Source: Anaerolineae bacterium
Lineage (GTDB): Bacteria; Chloroflexota; Anaerolineae; 4572-78
Reading direction: 5' to 3'
Length of the DNA stretch: 7,196 nucleotides
Assembly: GCA_027022125.1 (NCBI GenBank)
Contig: JALVZI010000147.1
Location: forward strand, 5,377-12,572
Made by a program: the position numbers and the translations under genes. The notes below the pieces were generated by a model. The model was not told the origin of the DNA and ran no database searches. It was given only the letters and a program-made list of their open reading frames with translations. Shown piece after piece: positions 1 to 5,734 of this stretch. Numbering within the stretch: position 1 is the stretch's first letter; each line of letters begins with the position of its first letter.

Positions 1-1
1 C

Positions 2-262
2 GTCACATTTGCGCCGGATGTGGAAAAAACGGGGCTGCGCTGGGTGCAGGAGTTGCACATCGAAAGCCACCGTGCGGAAATTACCATGCTGGAAGCCGCG
101 CGGGCTTATGCCGCGCTCGATGAACGCGACACCGCCACGCTCGATGACCTGCGGGTTGTTGCCCCGATGGCGCTTCGCCAGCGAGAAAGCACATTCATCA
201 CCGATTATATGGCGAAAGAAACCGATTACGACCACCAAATCGGCGACATTATTTCCGGCTAA
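2..262 (+). CDS. Magnesium-chelatase subunit I (ChlI/BchI)-type AAA+ ATPase, C-terminal end (partial)
   Basis: Only the last 86 codons are in the window; the gene runs in from the left edge and ends at TAA 260-262. The visible part is the helical lid domain that follows the AAA+ core in ChlI/BchI-family ATPases. It shows the family signature SHRAEITMLEAARAYAALD, followed by ATLDDLRVVAPMALRQRES and a short acidic tail. In this family the ATPase forms a ring that drives metal insertion into tetrapyrroles or, in the many non-photosynthetic relatives, works with a VWA-domain partner on an unknown target. The Walker motifs are outside the window, so the exact subfamily cannot be decided. The stop overlaps the stop of the convergent rbsD by a few bases (259-262), leaving no room for a terminator between them. 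The family is fairly certain; a role in chlorophyll or cobalamin synthesis is not implied. Confidence 0.85.
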   Translation, partial: VTFAPDVEKTGLRWVQELHIESHRAEITMLEAARAYAALDERDTATLDDLRVVAPMALRQRESTFITDYMAKETDYDHQIGDIISG

Positions 263-654
263 AAAATCACCCCCGACACCAAAATTATATTGGCATACGG
301 TGTAAATTCGCCGGTGCGAATGACCGCGCGCGCCGATTCGGTTTCGCTTTTAAAGATGACGTGCGTCACAAATTCAATCGGCGTATCGCCCAAAATTTCC
401 TGCACCGCCGCATACAATTGCGGGCTGACGGTGGTCATCTCTTCGGCGATGATTGCTTTTTCCACCTGCATTTCGCCCAAAACCGCACGCAGTGTTTCCA
501 GAAATGACGGCACACCGGCAACCAGTGCCAAATCGATGCGCCGGGTTTGTGCCGGAATTGGCAATCCCGCATCGGCGACAACCAGCGTGTCGGTGTGCCC
601 CAGTCCGGCAATCACCGCCGAAATCGGTTGATTCAACAGCCCCGTTTTTTTCAC
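259..654 (-). CDS. rbsD: D-ribose pyranase RbsD
   Basis: 131 residues, close to the usual RbsD length. RbsD interconverts the beta-pyranose and beta-furanose forms of D-ribose in the cytoplasm so that ribokinase can use it. The N-terminal LGHTDTLVVADAGLPIP holds the catalytic His20 and substrate-binding Asp28. VPSF, EMQVEKAIIAEE, TGE and the terminal PYANIIL (Tyr120, Asn122) are the other conserved blocks, and His98 fits the second conserved histidine. The start is GTG (652-654), supported by a strong GGGAGG ribosome-binding site (complement of 661-666) six bases upstream. No ribokinase or ribose transporter genes are adjacent, so it may stand alone or be followed by genes beyond the ATPase. 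The product call is very secure; the local regulation is unknown. Confidence 0.95.
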   Translation of the reverse strand: MKKTGLLNQPISAVIAGLGHTDTLVVADAGLPIPAQTRRIDLALVAGVPSFLETLRAVLGEMQVEKAIIAEEMTTVSPQLYAAVQEILGDTPIEFVTHVIFKSETESARAVIRTGEFTPYANIILVSGVIF

Positions 655-671
655 TGTCCACCTCCCAAAAA

Positions 672-716
672 GCGCAGATTTCAGCCATCAGTTTACCACA
701 AAATTGTCATCTGCGC
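672..716. repeat. Perfect 8-bp inverted repeat upstream of rbsD
   Basis: GCGCAGAT at 672-679 and its exact complement ATCTGCGC at 709-716 are separated by 29 bases. The pair starts 18 bases before the rbsD GTG, so it lies in the rbsD leader or promoter. It could be an operator with two half-sites or an mRNA hairpin. I found no convincing minus-strand -10/-35 pair here. Confidence 0.5.
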
Positions 717-738
717 ACCGATTGACTCTATTAAAAAG

Positions 739-767
739 TTGCCATCTCCCCTGCTTCCGTCTATAAT
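739..767 (+). promoter_or_regulatory. Sigma-70-type promoter of the acyl-CoA synthetase operon
   Basis: TTGCCA (739-744) and a perfect TATAAT (762-767) are separated by 17 bases. Transcription would start near 774, giving a leader of about 100 bases before the ATG at 873. The same TTGCCA/TATAAT pair, with a 16-base spacer, stands in front of the tRNA cluster, which supports both calls. Confidence 0.75.
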
Positions 768-821
768 CAAAACAAGCAAACTTCTGGCAAGAAAATAAAT
801 TATTCCCACCGCAGTGAATGT

Positions 822-835
822 GGCGCAATCGCGCC
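822..835 (+). promoter_or_regulatory. Short GC hairpin in the leader of the acyl-CoA synthetase mRNA
   Basis: GGCGC (822-826), loop AATC, GCGCC (831-835). It is a perfect five-pair stem in the leader, 25 bases upstream of the ribosome-binding site, and has no U-tract. It may be an mRNA structure or a DNA palindrome for a regulator; short palindromes like this can also occur by chance. Confidence 0.3.
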
Positions 836-860
836 GGAGACAAACAGTTTCAGCAATGAA

Positions 861-865
861 AGGAG
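861..865 (+). promoter_or_regulatory. Ribosome-binding site for the acyl-CoA synthetase gene
   Basis: AGGAG lies seven bases before the ATG at 873. This decides the start over the later in-frame ATGs at codons 5 and 6. Confidence 0.8.
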
Positions 866-872
866 ATTTTCA

Positions 873-2498
873 ATGCAAGGTTTAATGATGGATTACCCCC
901 TCACCCTCGACCGGATTTTGGAGCACGCCAACAAGTTATTCCCCCACAAACGCATTTCAACCAAACAACCCGACGGCTCCATCCATCGCTACACGTATGC
1001 CGATTTGTACAAACGGGTTAAACGGTTGGCAAATGTGCTGCAAAAATTAGGCGTCAAACAGGGCGACCGGGTGGGCACATTTGCGTGGAACGGCTATCAG
1101 CACGTCGAAATGTATTTCGGTATTCCCGCCATCGGTGCGGTGTGCCACACGCTGAATATCCGCTTGTTCCCCGACCAGTTGGCGTATGTGGTCAATCACG
1201 CCGAAGATAAAGTAGTTTTTATTGATGCCACCCTGCTGCCCCTTTTCGAGCGCGCATCCGACAAAATTACCACAGTGGAACAATATGTGCTGGTCAATGC
1301 GCCACAGGGCATCGAAACAAAATTGCCCAATATCGTCCATTATGAAGACCTGATGGCAGATGTGGATGACGATTTCGAGTGGCTGAAACTGGACGAAAAC
1401 ACGGCGATGGGTATGTGCTATACCAGCGGAACCACCGGCAATCCGAAAGGCGCGCTGTACAGCCACCGCTCGATGTTCCTGCACACCATCGGCGAAAATC
1501 AGGCGAATGCGCTCGGTTTGACCGAAGCGGACAGCGTGCTGATGGTTGTGCCGCAATTCCATGCGATGGCGTGGGGGTTGCCATATGCCTGCGCTTATTC
1601 CGGCGCAGAAATGTTTATGCCCGGTCCGCACCTGAAACCGGAACCGCTGGCAGAAATCATCGCCACCGAGAAAATCACGGTTGCCGCCGGTGTGCCGTCC
1701 ATTTGGAACGGATTGTATCACGAATTGCGGCAAAACCCGCGCGATATTTCCAGCGTGCGCGCGCTGATTGTCGGCGGGTCGGCAATGCCGCGCAGTCTCA
1801 TTAAAGCGTATGAAAAAGACCTGCACGTCAACGTGCTGCACGCATGGGGCATGACCGAAACATCGCCGTTGGGCACGGTTTCAAAACTGCAATCGCACCA
1901 TGCCAACCTGACCGATGAAGAAAAATGGGACATCAAAGCGAAACAGGGTTATGTTGTGCCCGGCATCGAAATGCGCATCGTCAACGATGAAGGCGAAGAA
2001 TTGCCGTGGGATGGCACAACGATGGGCGAAGTGCAGGTGCGCGGTCCGTGGGTTGTGCGCGATTATTATAAACTTGAAGGTTCATCCAACCAATTCACCA
2101 AAGATGGCTGGTTCCGCACCGGAGATGTCGCCACCATCAGCGATGACGGTTATATGCAGATTACCGACCGCACCAAAGACCTCATCAAAAGCGGCGGCGA
2201 ATGGATTTCCAGTGTGGAACTGGAGAACACGCTGATGGCGCATCCTGCCGTGCGCGAAGCCGCCGTCATCGCCATACCGGATGAACGCTGGGCGGAACGA
2301 CCGCTGGCGGCAATTGTGCTCACCGAAGATGCAGGCGACATTACCGCCGACGATTTGCGCGAATTTCTACTGCCGAAAGTTGCCAAATTCTGGATACCCG
2401 ACAAATTCGTGTTCATCGCCGAAATTCCAAAAACCAGCGTCGGCAAATTCGACAAAAAAGTTTTGCGCCGCCGTTATACCGCCGGTGAACTGGGCTAG
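873..2498 (+). CDS. Long-chain fatty-acid--CoA ligase (acyl-CoA synthetase, ANL superfamily)
   Basis: 541 residues, the same length and block order as the Thermus thermophilus long-chain enzyme (ttLC-FACS) as I remember it. It activates a fatty acid with ATP to an acyl-adenylate, then transfers the acyl group to CoA. Visible motifs are the ATP/AMP-binding loop YTSGTTGNPKG (183-193), VPQFHAMAWGLPYA (226-239) with Trp234 at the position of the known gate residue, GGSAMPRSLI (301-310), GMTETSP (326-332), the GWFRTGD hinge region (412-418), DRTKDLIKSGGEWIS (432-446) and the C-terminal TSVGKF with catalytic Lys525. All catalytic residues are present, so the enzyme should be active. A good promoter and an AGGAG site precede it. 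The racemase gene follows after 8 bases, so the two are very likely co-transcribed. Chain length and branching preference cannot be read from sequence; a medium-chain or branched substrate is possible. Confidence 0.93.
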   Translation: MQGLMMDYPLTLDRILEHANKLFPHKRISTKQPDGSIHRYTYADLYKRVKRLANVLQKLGVKQGDRVGTFAWNGYQHVEMYFGIPAIGAVCHTLNIRLFPDQLAYVVNHAEDKVVFIDATLLPLFERASDKITTVEQYVLVNAPQGIETKLPNIVHYEDLMADVDDDFEWLKLDENTAMGMCYTSGTTGNPKGALYSHRSMFLHTIGENQANALGLTEADSVLMVVPQFHAMAWGLPYACAYSGAEMFMPGPHLKPEPLAEIIATEKITVAAGVPSIWNGLYHELRQNPRDISSVRALIVGGSAMPRSLIKAYEKDLHVNVLHAWGMTETSPLGTVSKLQSHHANLTDEEKWDIKAKQGYVVPGIEMRIVNDEGEELPWDGTTMGEVQVRGPWVVRDYYKLEGSSNQFTKDGWFRTGDVATISDDGYMQITDRTKDLIKSGGEWISSVELENTLMAHPAVREAAVIAIPDERWAERPLAAIVLTEDAGDITADDLREFLLPKVAKFWIPDKFVFIAEIPKTSVGKFDKKVLRRRYTAGELG

Positions 2499-2506
2499 TC
2501 AAACCG

Positions 2507-3685
2507 ATGCTGTCATCGCTGAAAATACTCGATTTTTCCACCCTGTTGCCCGGTCCTTTTGCGACCATGCTGCTGGCGGATTGGGGTGCGGACGTGTTGC
2601 GTGTCGAAGCGCCCCACCGCCCCGATTTGGCGCGCACCGCGCCGCCATTTGAAAACGGTGTTTCGGCATGGCACGCGCTGCTCAGCCGCAACAAAAAATC
2701 CATCGCGCTGGATTTGAAAAAACCCGGCGCGGTGGAAATTGTGAAAAAACTGGTGCAAACGTATGACATCGTGCTGGAGCAATTTCGCCCCGGGGTGATG
2801 GATAAACTGGGCATCGGGTATGATGCGCTGAAAGAAATCAACCCGCGCCTGATTTTCTGCTCGCTGACCGGTTACGGGCAGACGGGACCCTACAAAAATC
2901 GCGCCGGACACGACATCAACTTTTTGGCACTTTCCGGTATTATGAGTTACACCGGGCGCAAAGCCGACGGACCACCGCCGCTCGGCATTCAAATCGCAGA
3001 CATCGGCGGCGGCTCGCTGGGGGCGGTGACGAGCATTTTGGCAGCAGTGGTGCATCGCCAGCACACCGGCGAAGGGCAGCGGGTAGACATCAGTATGTTC
3101 GACATGGCGGTGGGACTCAGCGCCCACATTGCCAGTTACTATCTGGTGGGCAACACCCTGCCCGACCGCGAAAATTTGTTTTTGAATGGCGGCAGTTATT
3201 ACGATTTTTACCGCACCCGCGACGGGCGGCATCTGTCGGTGGGCAGTTTGGAACCGCAATTCTGGCGCGGATTCTGTCAGGCTATCAACCGTCCCGATTT
3301 GATTGACGACGGGTTAAATCCCGACCCGGAAACGCAACAGCGGGTCAAAATTGAAATTCAGACGGAAATAGCCAAACGCACGCTGGCGGAATGGACGGAA
3401 ATTTTCGGTGCGCTGGATGTATGTGTCGAACCGGTGCAGACCATCGCCGAAACGGTGGCGCACCCGCACACCCGCGCGCGCCGCATGGTGGTGGATGTTC
3501 CCCGCCCCGATGGGGGGTCGCAGCGGCAAATTGCCAACCCGTTCAAGTTTTCGGCGGGCGAACCCCGATACCGGCACACCGGCGGCGCACTCGGCGCAGA
3601 CACCGAGTCGGTACTGCGGGAAATGGGCTATTCGGCAGAAGCCATCGCCCGGTTTCGGGAAAAGGGCGTGTTCGGTGATTCGTGA
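2507..3685 (+). CDS. Alpha-methylacyl-CoA racemase-type protein (CaiB/BaiF, family III CoA-transferase fold)
   Basis: 392 residues. The N-terminal LLPGPFATMLLADWGADVLRVE and RNKKSIALDLK are standard for CaiB/BaiF proteins. GYGQTGPYKNRAGHDINFLALSG contains His135, ADIGGGSL contains Asp165, and SLEPQFW contains Glu249. These match the His/Asp/Glu set used by bacterial and animal alpha-methylacyl-CoA racemases, which epimerise the C2 methyl group of acyl-CoA esters through an enolate. True CoA-transferases of the fold keep the Asp but not the GHDINFLALSG context, so racemase is the better call. The ATG lies 8 bases after the synthetase stop without a strong ribosome-binding site, suggesting translational coupling. 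The reading frame ends GDS-stop inside the first two units of a heptamer repeat array. The role inferred from neighbours is to let (2R)-methyl-branched acyl-CoAs enter beta-oxidation. Confidence 0.85.
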   Translation: MLSSLKILDFSTLLPGPFATMLLADWGADVLRVEAPHRPDLARTAPPFENGVSAWHALLSRNKKSIALDLKKPGAVEIVKKLVQTYDIVLEQFRPGVMDKLGIGYDALKEINPRLIFCSLTGYGQTGPYKNRAGHDINFLALSGIMSYTGRKADGPPPLGIQIADIGGGSLGAVTSILAAVVHRQHTGEGQRVDISMFDMAVGLSAHIASYYLVGNTLPDRENLFLNGGSYYDFYRTRDGRHLSVGSLEPQFWRGFCQAINRPDLIDDGLNPDPETQQRVKIEIQTEIAKRTLAEWTEIFGALDVCVEPVQTIAETVAHPHTRARRMVVDVPRPDGGSQRQIANPFKFSAGEPRYRHTGGALGADTESVLREMGYSAEAIARFREKGVFGDS

Positions 3686-3713
3686 TTCGTGATTCGTGAT
3701 TCGTGATTCGTGA
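3675..3713 (+). repeat. Tandem heptamer array, five copies of GTGATTC
   Basis: Five perfect head-to-tail copies of GTGATTC cover 3675-3709, followed by a partial GTGA. The stop codon of the upstream gene (3683-3685) lies in the second copy, so copy-number change downstream of it would not alter the protein. Short tandem heptamers of this kind are known from cyanobacteria and I believe are common in Chloroflexota intergenic DNA. Confidence 0.9.
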
Positions 3714-3742
3714 AAAACTAAATTCCCGCTGCACGATTGTCA

Positions 3743-3770
3743 AATCACGCCTCACGTTTCACACATCACA
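3743..3770 (-). repeat. Degenerate heptamer array in the opposite orientation (four units)
   Basis: AATCACG, CCTCACG, TTTCACA and CATCACA follow one another without gaps. The first is the exact complement of a register of the upstream GTGATTC unit (CGTGATT). The others keep the TCAC core. With the upstream array it forms an inverted arrangement about 30 bases apart, able to fold as a hairpin in the mRNA between the racemase and thiolase genes. Confidence 0.7.
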
Positions 3771-3783
3771 AATATTCAAAAGC

Positions 3784-3789
3784 AGGAGA
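3784..3789 (+). promoter_or_regulatory. Ribosome-binding site for the thiolase gene
   Basis: AGGAGA lies six bases before the ATG at 3796. It fixes the start there. An open extension upstream to an ATG at 3703 translates only the heptamer repeat region and has no ribosome-binding site. Confidence 0.85.
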
Positions 3790-3795
3790 AACATT

Positions 3796-4968
3796 ATGAA
3801 CGACGCATTCATTGTTGAAGCGGTGCGCACTCCCGTTGGCAGACGGGGCAAATCGCTGGCAAATACCCACCCGGTGGATTTGCTGGCGCATCTTTTTTCC
3901 GAAACGGTTGACCGGTTGAGCATTGACCCCGCGCTGGTGGATGATGTGATTGTCGGCTGTGTTGACCAAACCGGCGAGCAGGCGTTCAATGTGGGGCGAA
4001 ACGCATGGCTGTCGGCGGGGCTGCCCGAATCAGTGCCCGCAGTCACGCTCGACCGGCAGTGCGGTTCCAGCCTGCAAGCCATTCAGTTCGCCGCGCAGGG
4101 CATTATGGCGGGGCAGTACGATTTGGTTTTCGCCGGCGGGGTGGAATCGATGACCCGCGTGCCGATGGGCGTGACCATGCAGGTGGGTCCCGGCATTCCG
4201 CTGACCGAATCGCTGAAAAAACGGTACGGGTTGAAAGACGGGCAGTGGTTCAACCAAGCCGTCGGCGCACAGATGATTGCCGAGCGGTGGGGGCTGACCC
4301 GCGAAGATTTGGACAGATTCAGTCTGGAAAGCCATCGGCGGGCAGCAGCGGCGCGGGCGGCGGGATATTTCGATGCGGAAATTATCCCCGTGCCGGTGAA
4401 AAACGAGGCGGGCGAAACCGTGCTTTTTGCGGTGGATGAAGGCATCCGCCCCGATACCACCTTTGAGCAGATTTCTGCGCTGAAACCCGCGTTTGACGGG
4501 CTGCCGGATATCACGGCGGGCAATTCCAGCCAAATTTCCGATGCCGCGAGTCTGACGGTGCTGGCTTCGGCGGAGATGGCGGCGCGGCTGGGGCTGACGC
4601 CGCGCGCCAAATTCCGCGCCTTCGCGGCGGTGGGGGTTGACCCGGTGACCATGTTGACAGGACCCATTCCCGCCACCCAAAAAGTGTTGGCGCGCGCCGG
4701 GCTGTCGGTGGATGATATAGATTTGTTTGAAGTGAATGAGGCTTTCGCACCGGTGGTACTGGCATGGCAAAAGGAAATCGGCGCGCCGATGGAGAAGGTG
4801 AATGTAAATGGCGGCGCGATTGCGCTGGGGCATCCGCTGGGGGCAACCGGCGCCAAACTGATGGCGACACTGTTGCACGAGTTGGAGCGGCGAGCGGGGC
4901 AATTCGGGCTGATTGCCATCTGCGAGGGGGGCGGCATGGCAAACGGCACCATCATCGAACGAGTATAG
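3796..4968 (+). CDS. Acetyl-CoA acyltransferase (thiolase)
   Basis: 390 residues, normal for a thiolase. The enzyme cleaves 3-ketoacyl-CoA with CoA to acetyl-CoA (or propionyl-CoA from methyl-branched chains) and a shortened acyl-CoA, the last step of beta-oxidation; it can also run in the condensing direction. The N-terminus AFIVEAVRTPVGRRGKSL is typical. The nucleophile is Cys89 in DRQCGSSLQAI, followed by AGGVESMTRVPMG. The C-terminal half has NEAFAPV (314-320), GGAIALGHPLGATGAK with His346, and CEGGGMANG with Cys376. All catalytic residues are intact. Start ATG 3796 is chosen because of AGGAGA six bases upstream and because the family begins here. The 110-base gap to the racemase gene holds the heptamer arrays and no clear promoter, so co-transcription with the two upstream genes is likely. 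Substrate range (FadA-like versus acetoacetyl-CoA) is not decidable, though VPMG and the context favour a degradative enzyme. Confidence 0.93.
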   Translation: MNDAFIVEAVRTPVGRRGKSLANTHPVDLLAHLFSETVDRLSIDPALVDDVIVGCVDQTGEQAFNVGRNAWLSAGLPESVPAVTLDRQCGSSLQAIQFAAQGIMAGQYDLVFAGGVESMTRVPMGVTMQVGPGIPLTESLKKRYGLKDGQWFNQAVGAQMIAERWGLTREDLDRFSLESHRRAAAARAAGYFDAEIIPVPVKNEAGETVLFAVDEGIRPDTTFEQISALKPAFDGLPDITAGNSSQISDAASLTVLASAEMAARLGLTPRAKFRAFAAVGVDPVTMLTGPIPATQKVLARAGLSVDDIDLFEVNEAFAPVVLAWQKEIGAPMEKVNVNGGAIALGHPLGATGAKLMATLLHELERRAGQFGLIAICEGGGMANGTIIERV

Positions 4969-4972
4969 CAGA

Positions 4973-5008
4973 GCGCAGGGAGCACGGGGCAATCCATACT
5001 CCCTGCGC
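4973..5008 (+). terminator. GC-rich hairpin after the thiolase gene (possible terminator or 3' stabiliser)
   Basis: GCGCAGGGAG (4973-4982) pairs perfectly with CTCCCTGCGC (4999-5008) across a 16-base loop, starting four bases after the thiolase stop. No run of T follows directly, so it is not a classic intrinsic terminator. It may terminate weakly or protect the mRNA 3' end. Confidence 0.5.
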
Positions 5009-5028
5009 CATACTTCTCACGCCTGAAT

Positions 5029-5056
5029 TTGCCAATTTTTACGGTCGGGCTATAAT
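5029..5056 (+). promoter_or_regulatory. Promoter of the tRNA cluster
   Basis: TTGCCA (5029-5034), a 16-base spacer and a perfect TATAAT (5051-5056). Transcription should start near 5063, about 35 bases before the first tRNA. Confidence 0.8.
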
Positions 5057-5065
5057 ATATTTCGC

Positions 5066-5094
5066 AAACGCCGATATGTGCAATGGCGTTTTAT
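5066..5094 (+). promoter_or_regulatory. Leader hairpin between tRNA promoter and tRNA-Leu
   Basis: AAACGCC (5066-5072) pairs with GGCGTTT (5085-5091) across a 12-base loop, and the descending arm runs into a T-rich stretch (TTTTATTTAT). It sits at the very 5' end of the predicted transcript. It looks like a weak terminator or attenuator, or a processing structure removed with the tRNA leader. Confidence 0.45.
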
Positions 5095-5098
5095 TTAT

Positions 5099-5186
<88 letters not shown>

Positions 5187-5189
5187 CGT

Positions 5190-5261
5190 TGCGGGGTGGA
5201 GCAGAGGTAGCTCGCCAGGCTCATAACCTGGAGGTCAGAGGTTCGAATCCTCTCCCCGCTA
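5190..5261 (+). tRNA. Initiator tRNA-fMet (anticodon CAT)
   Basis: 72 bases, six bases after tRNA-Leu. The anticodon CAT is at 5222-5224 in loop CTCATAA. Initiator marks are T1 opposite T72 (no Watson-Crick pair at 1:72), then the stem GCGGGG/CCCCGC and the purine11-pyrimidine24 pair (A11-T24). Two of the three canonical G-C pairs at the base of the anticodon stem are present; position 29:41 is A-T instead of G-C. The T arm is AGAGG/CCTCT around TTCGAAT. CCA is not fully encoded (ACCT follows). The initiator call is strong despite the 29:41 change. Confidence 0.92.
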
Positions 5262-5268
5262 CCTTTTT

Positions 5269-5307
5269 GGCAAACAGTGCTTTCAAGGTGTAAGCCAACT
5301 GTTTGCC
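5269..5307 (+). promoter_or_regulatory. Large hairpin between tRNA-fMet and tRNA-Glu
   Basis: GGCAAACAGT (5269-5278) pairs perfectly with ACTGTTTGCC (5298-5307). An inner GCTT (5279-5282) pairs with AAGC (5292-5295), leaving a two-base bulge and a nine-base loop. No T run follows, so it is not an intrinsic terminator. It fills most of the 70-base spacer of an otherwise tight tRNA operon and may be a processing signal or a small RNA element. Confidence 0.6.
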
Positions 5308-5331
5308 ATTTGCTATCAGTGCCCATTTTGC

Positions 5332-5404
5332 GCCGCATTCGTCTAGAGGCCTAGGACACCACCCTCTCAAGGTGGCGACACGGGTTCGACTCCCGTATGC
5401 GGTA
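5332..5404 (+). tRNA. tRNA-Glu (anticodon CTC)
   Basis: 73 bases with the typical tRNA-Glu D arm GTCTAGAGGCCTAGGAC. The anticodon stem is CCACC/GGTGG with loop CTCTCAA, anticodon CTC at 5366-5368, reading GAG. The acceptor stem GCCGCAT pairs with ATGCGGT, ending in a G1-T72 wobble. The T arm is ACGGG/CCCGT and the discriminator is A. CCA is not encoded. Confidence 0.93.
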
Positions 5405-5431
5405 TTGGGGTGATAGCGCAATTCAATGTGT

Positions 5432-5504
5432 GGTGGCTATAGCTCAATGGTAGAGCACCTGGTTGTGGCCCAGGAGGCTACGGGTTCGAGCCCCGTTAGC
5501 CACC
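5432..5504 (+). tRNA. tRNA-His (anticodon GTG)
   Basis: 73 bases including the His-specific extra G at -1 (5432) facing C73 (5504). The acceptor stem is GTGGCTA/TAGCCAC. The anticodon stem is CCTGG/CCAGG with loop TTGTGGC, anticodon GTG at 5465-5467. The T arm is ACGGG/CCCGT around TTCGAGC. The spacer to tRNA-Glu is 27 bases and shows nothing notable. Confidence 0.95.
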
Positions 5505-5519
5505 CTTTTTCAAAAATAT

Positions 5520-5592
5520 GCCTCCGTAGCTCAGTTGGCAGAGCAGCCGCCTTGTAAGCGGCCGGTCGTTGGTTCGAATCCGACCGGGGGCT
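5520..5592 (+). tRNA. tRNA-Thr (anticodon TGT)
   Basis: 73 bases. The acceptor stem GCCTCCG pairs with CGGGGGC with one T-G wobble. The anticodon stem is GCCGC/GCGGC with loop CTTGTAA, anticodon TGT at 5553-5555, reading ACA. The T arm is GTTGG/CCGAC around TTCGAAT and the discriminator is T. It is the last gene of the cluster, directly before the terminator. Confidence 0.94.
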
Positions 5593-5595
5593 CTC

Positions 5596-5626
5596 AAACC
5601 CTACCGACATTTCGGTGGGGTTTTTT
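5596..5626 (+). terminator. Intrinsic terminator of the tRNA operon
   Basis: A stem of about 12 pairs, AAACCCTACCGA (5596-5607) against TCGGTGGGGTTT (5612-5623), closes a CATT loop with one T-G wobble and runs into six T (5621-5626). It starts three bases after tRNA-Thr. Confidence 0.93.
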
Positions 5627-5630
5627 GCTT

Positions 5631-5659
5631 TTGACAATCTCTCCGGCACCGACTAAATT
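5631..5659 (+). promoter_or_regulatory. Promoter-like element upstream of the RHS fragment
   Basis: A perfect -35 TTGACA (5631-5636), a 17-base spacer and TAAATT (5654-5659), which matches four of six -10 bases. It starts five bases after the terminator T run. It would transcribe the headless RHS gene at 5735. It could also be a chance match, or belong to a lost gene. Confidence 0.4.
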
Positions 5660-5734
5660 CTCCGTTTCAGGTGTGACCCCCATTCAATATCACCCCCCTG
5701 ACTAACAATAGTCCGAAATTCCTATCAAGACGGC

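Noticed and set aside
1047..1841. 264-codon minus-strand open frame opposite the acyl-CoA synthetase
   Set aside because: Antisense shadow; the plus strand carries every motif of the ANL family across this stretch.
3675..3770. CRISPR array
   Set aside because: The units are seven bases without spacers, far from CRISPR repeat-spacer structure, and no cas gene is present.
3703..3795. N-terminal extension of the thiolase by 31 codons to an ATG at 3703
   Set aside because: It translates heptamer repeat DNA, lacks a ribosome-binding site and adds residues not found in thiolases. ATG 3796 has AGGAGA at the right distance.
4030..4997. Long minus-strand open frames (304-320 codons) opposite the thiolase gene
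   Set aside because: They are antisense shadows of a GC-rich gene with intact thiolase catalytic motifs; their translations resemble no family and have no ribosome-binding sites.
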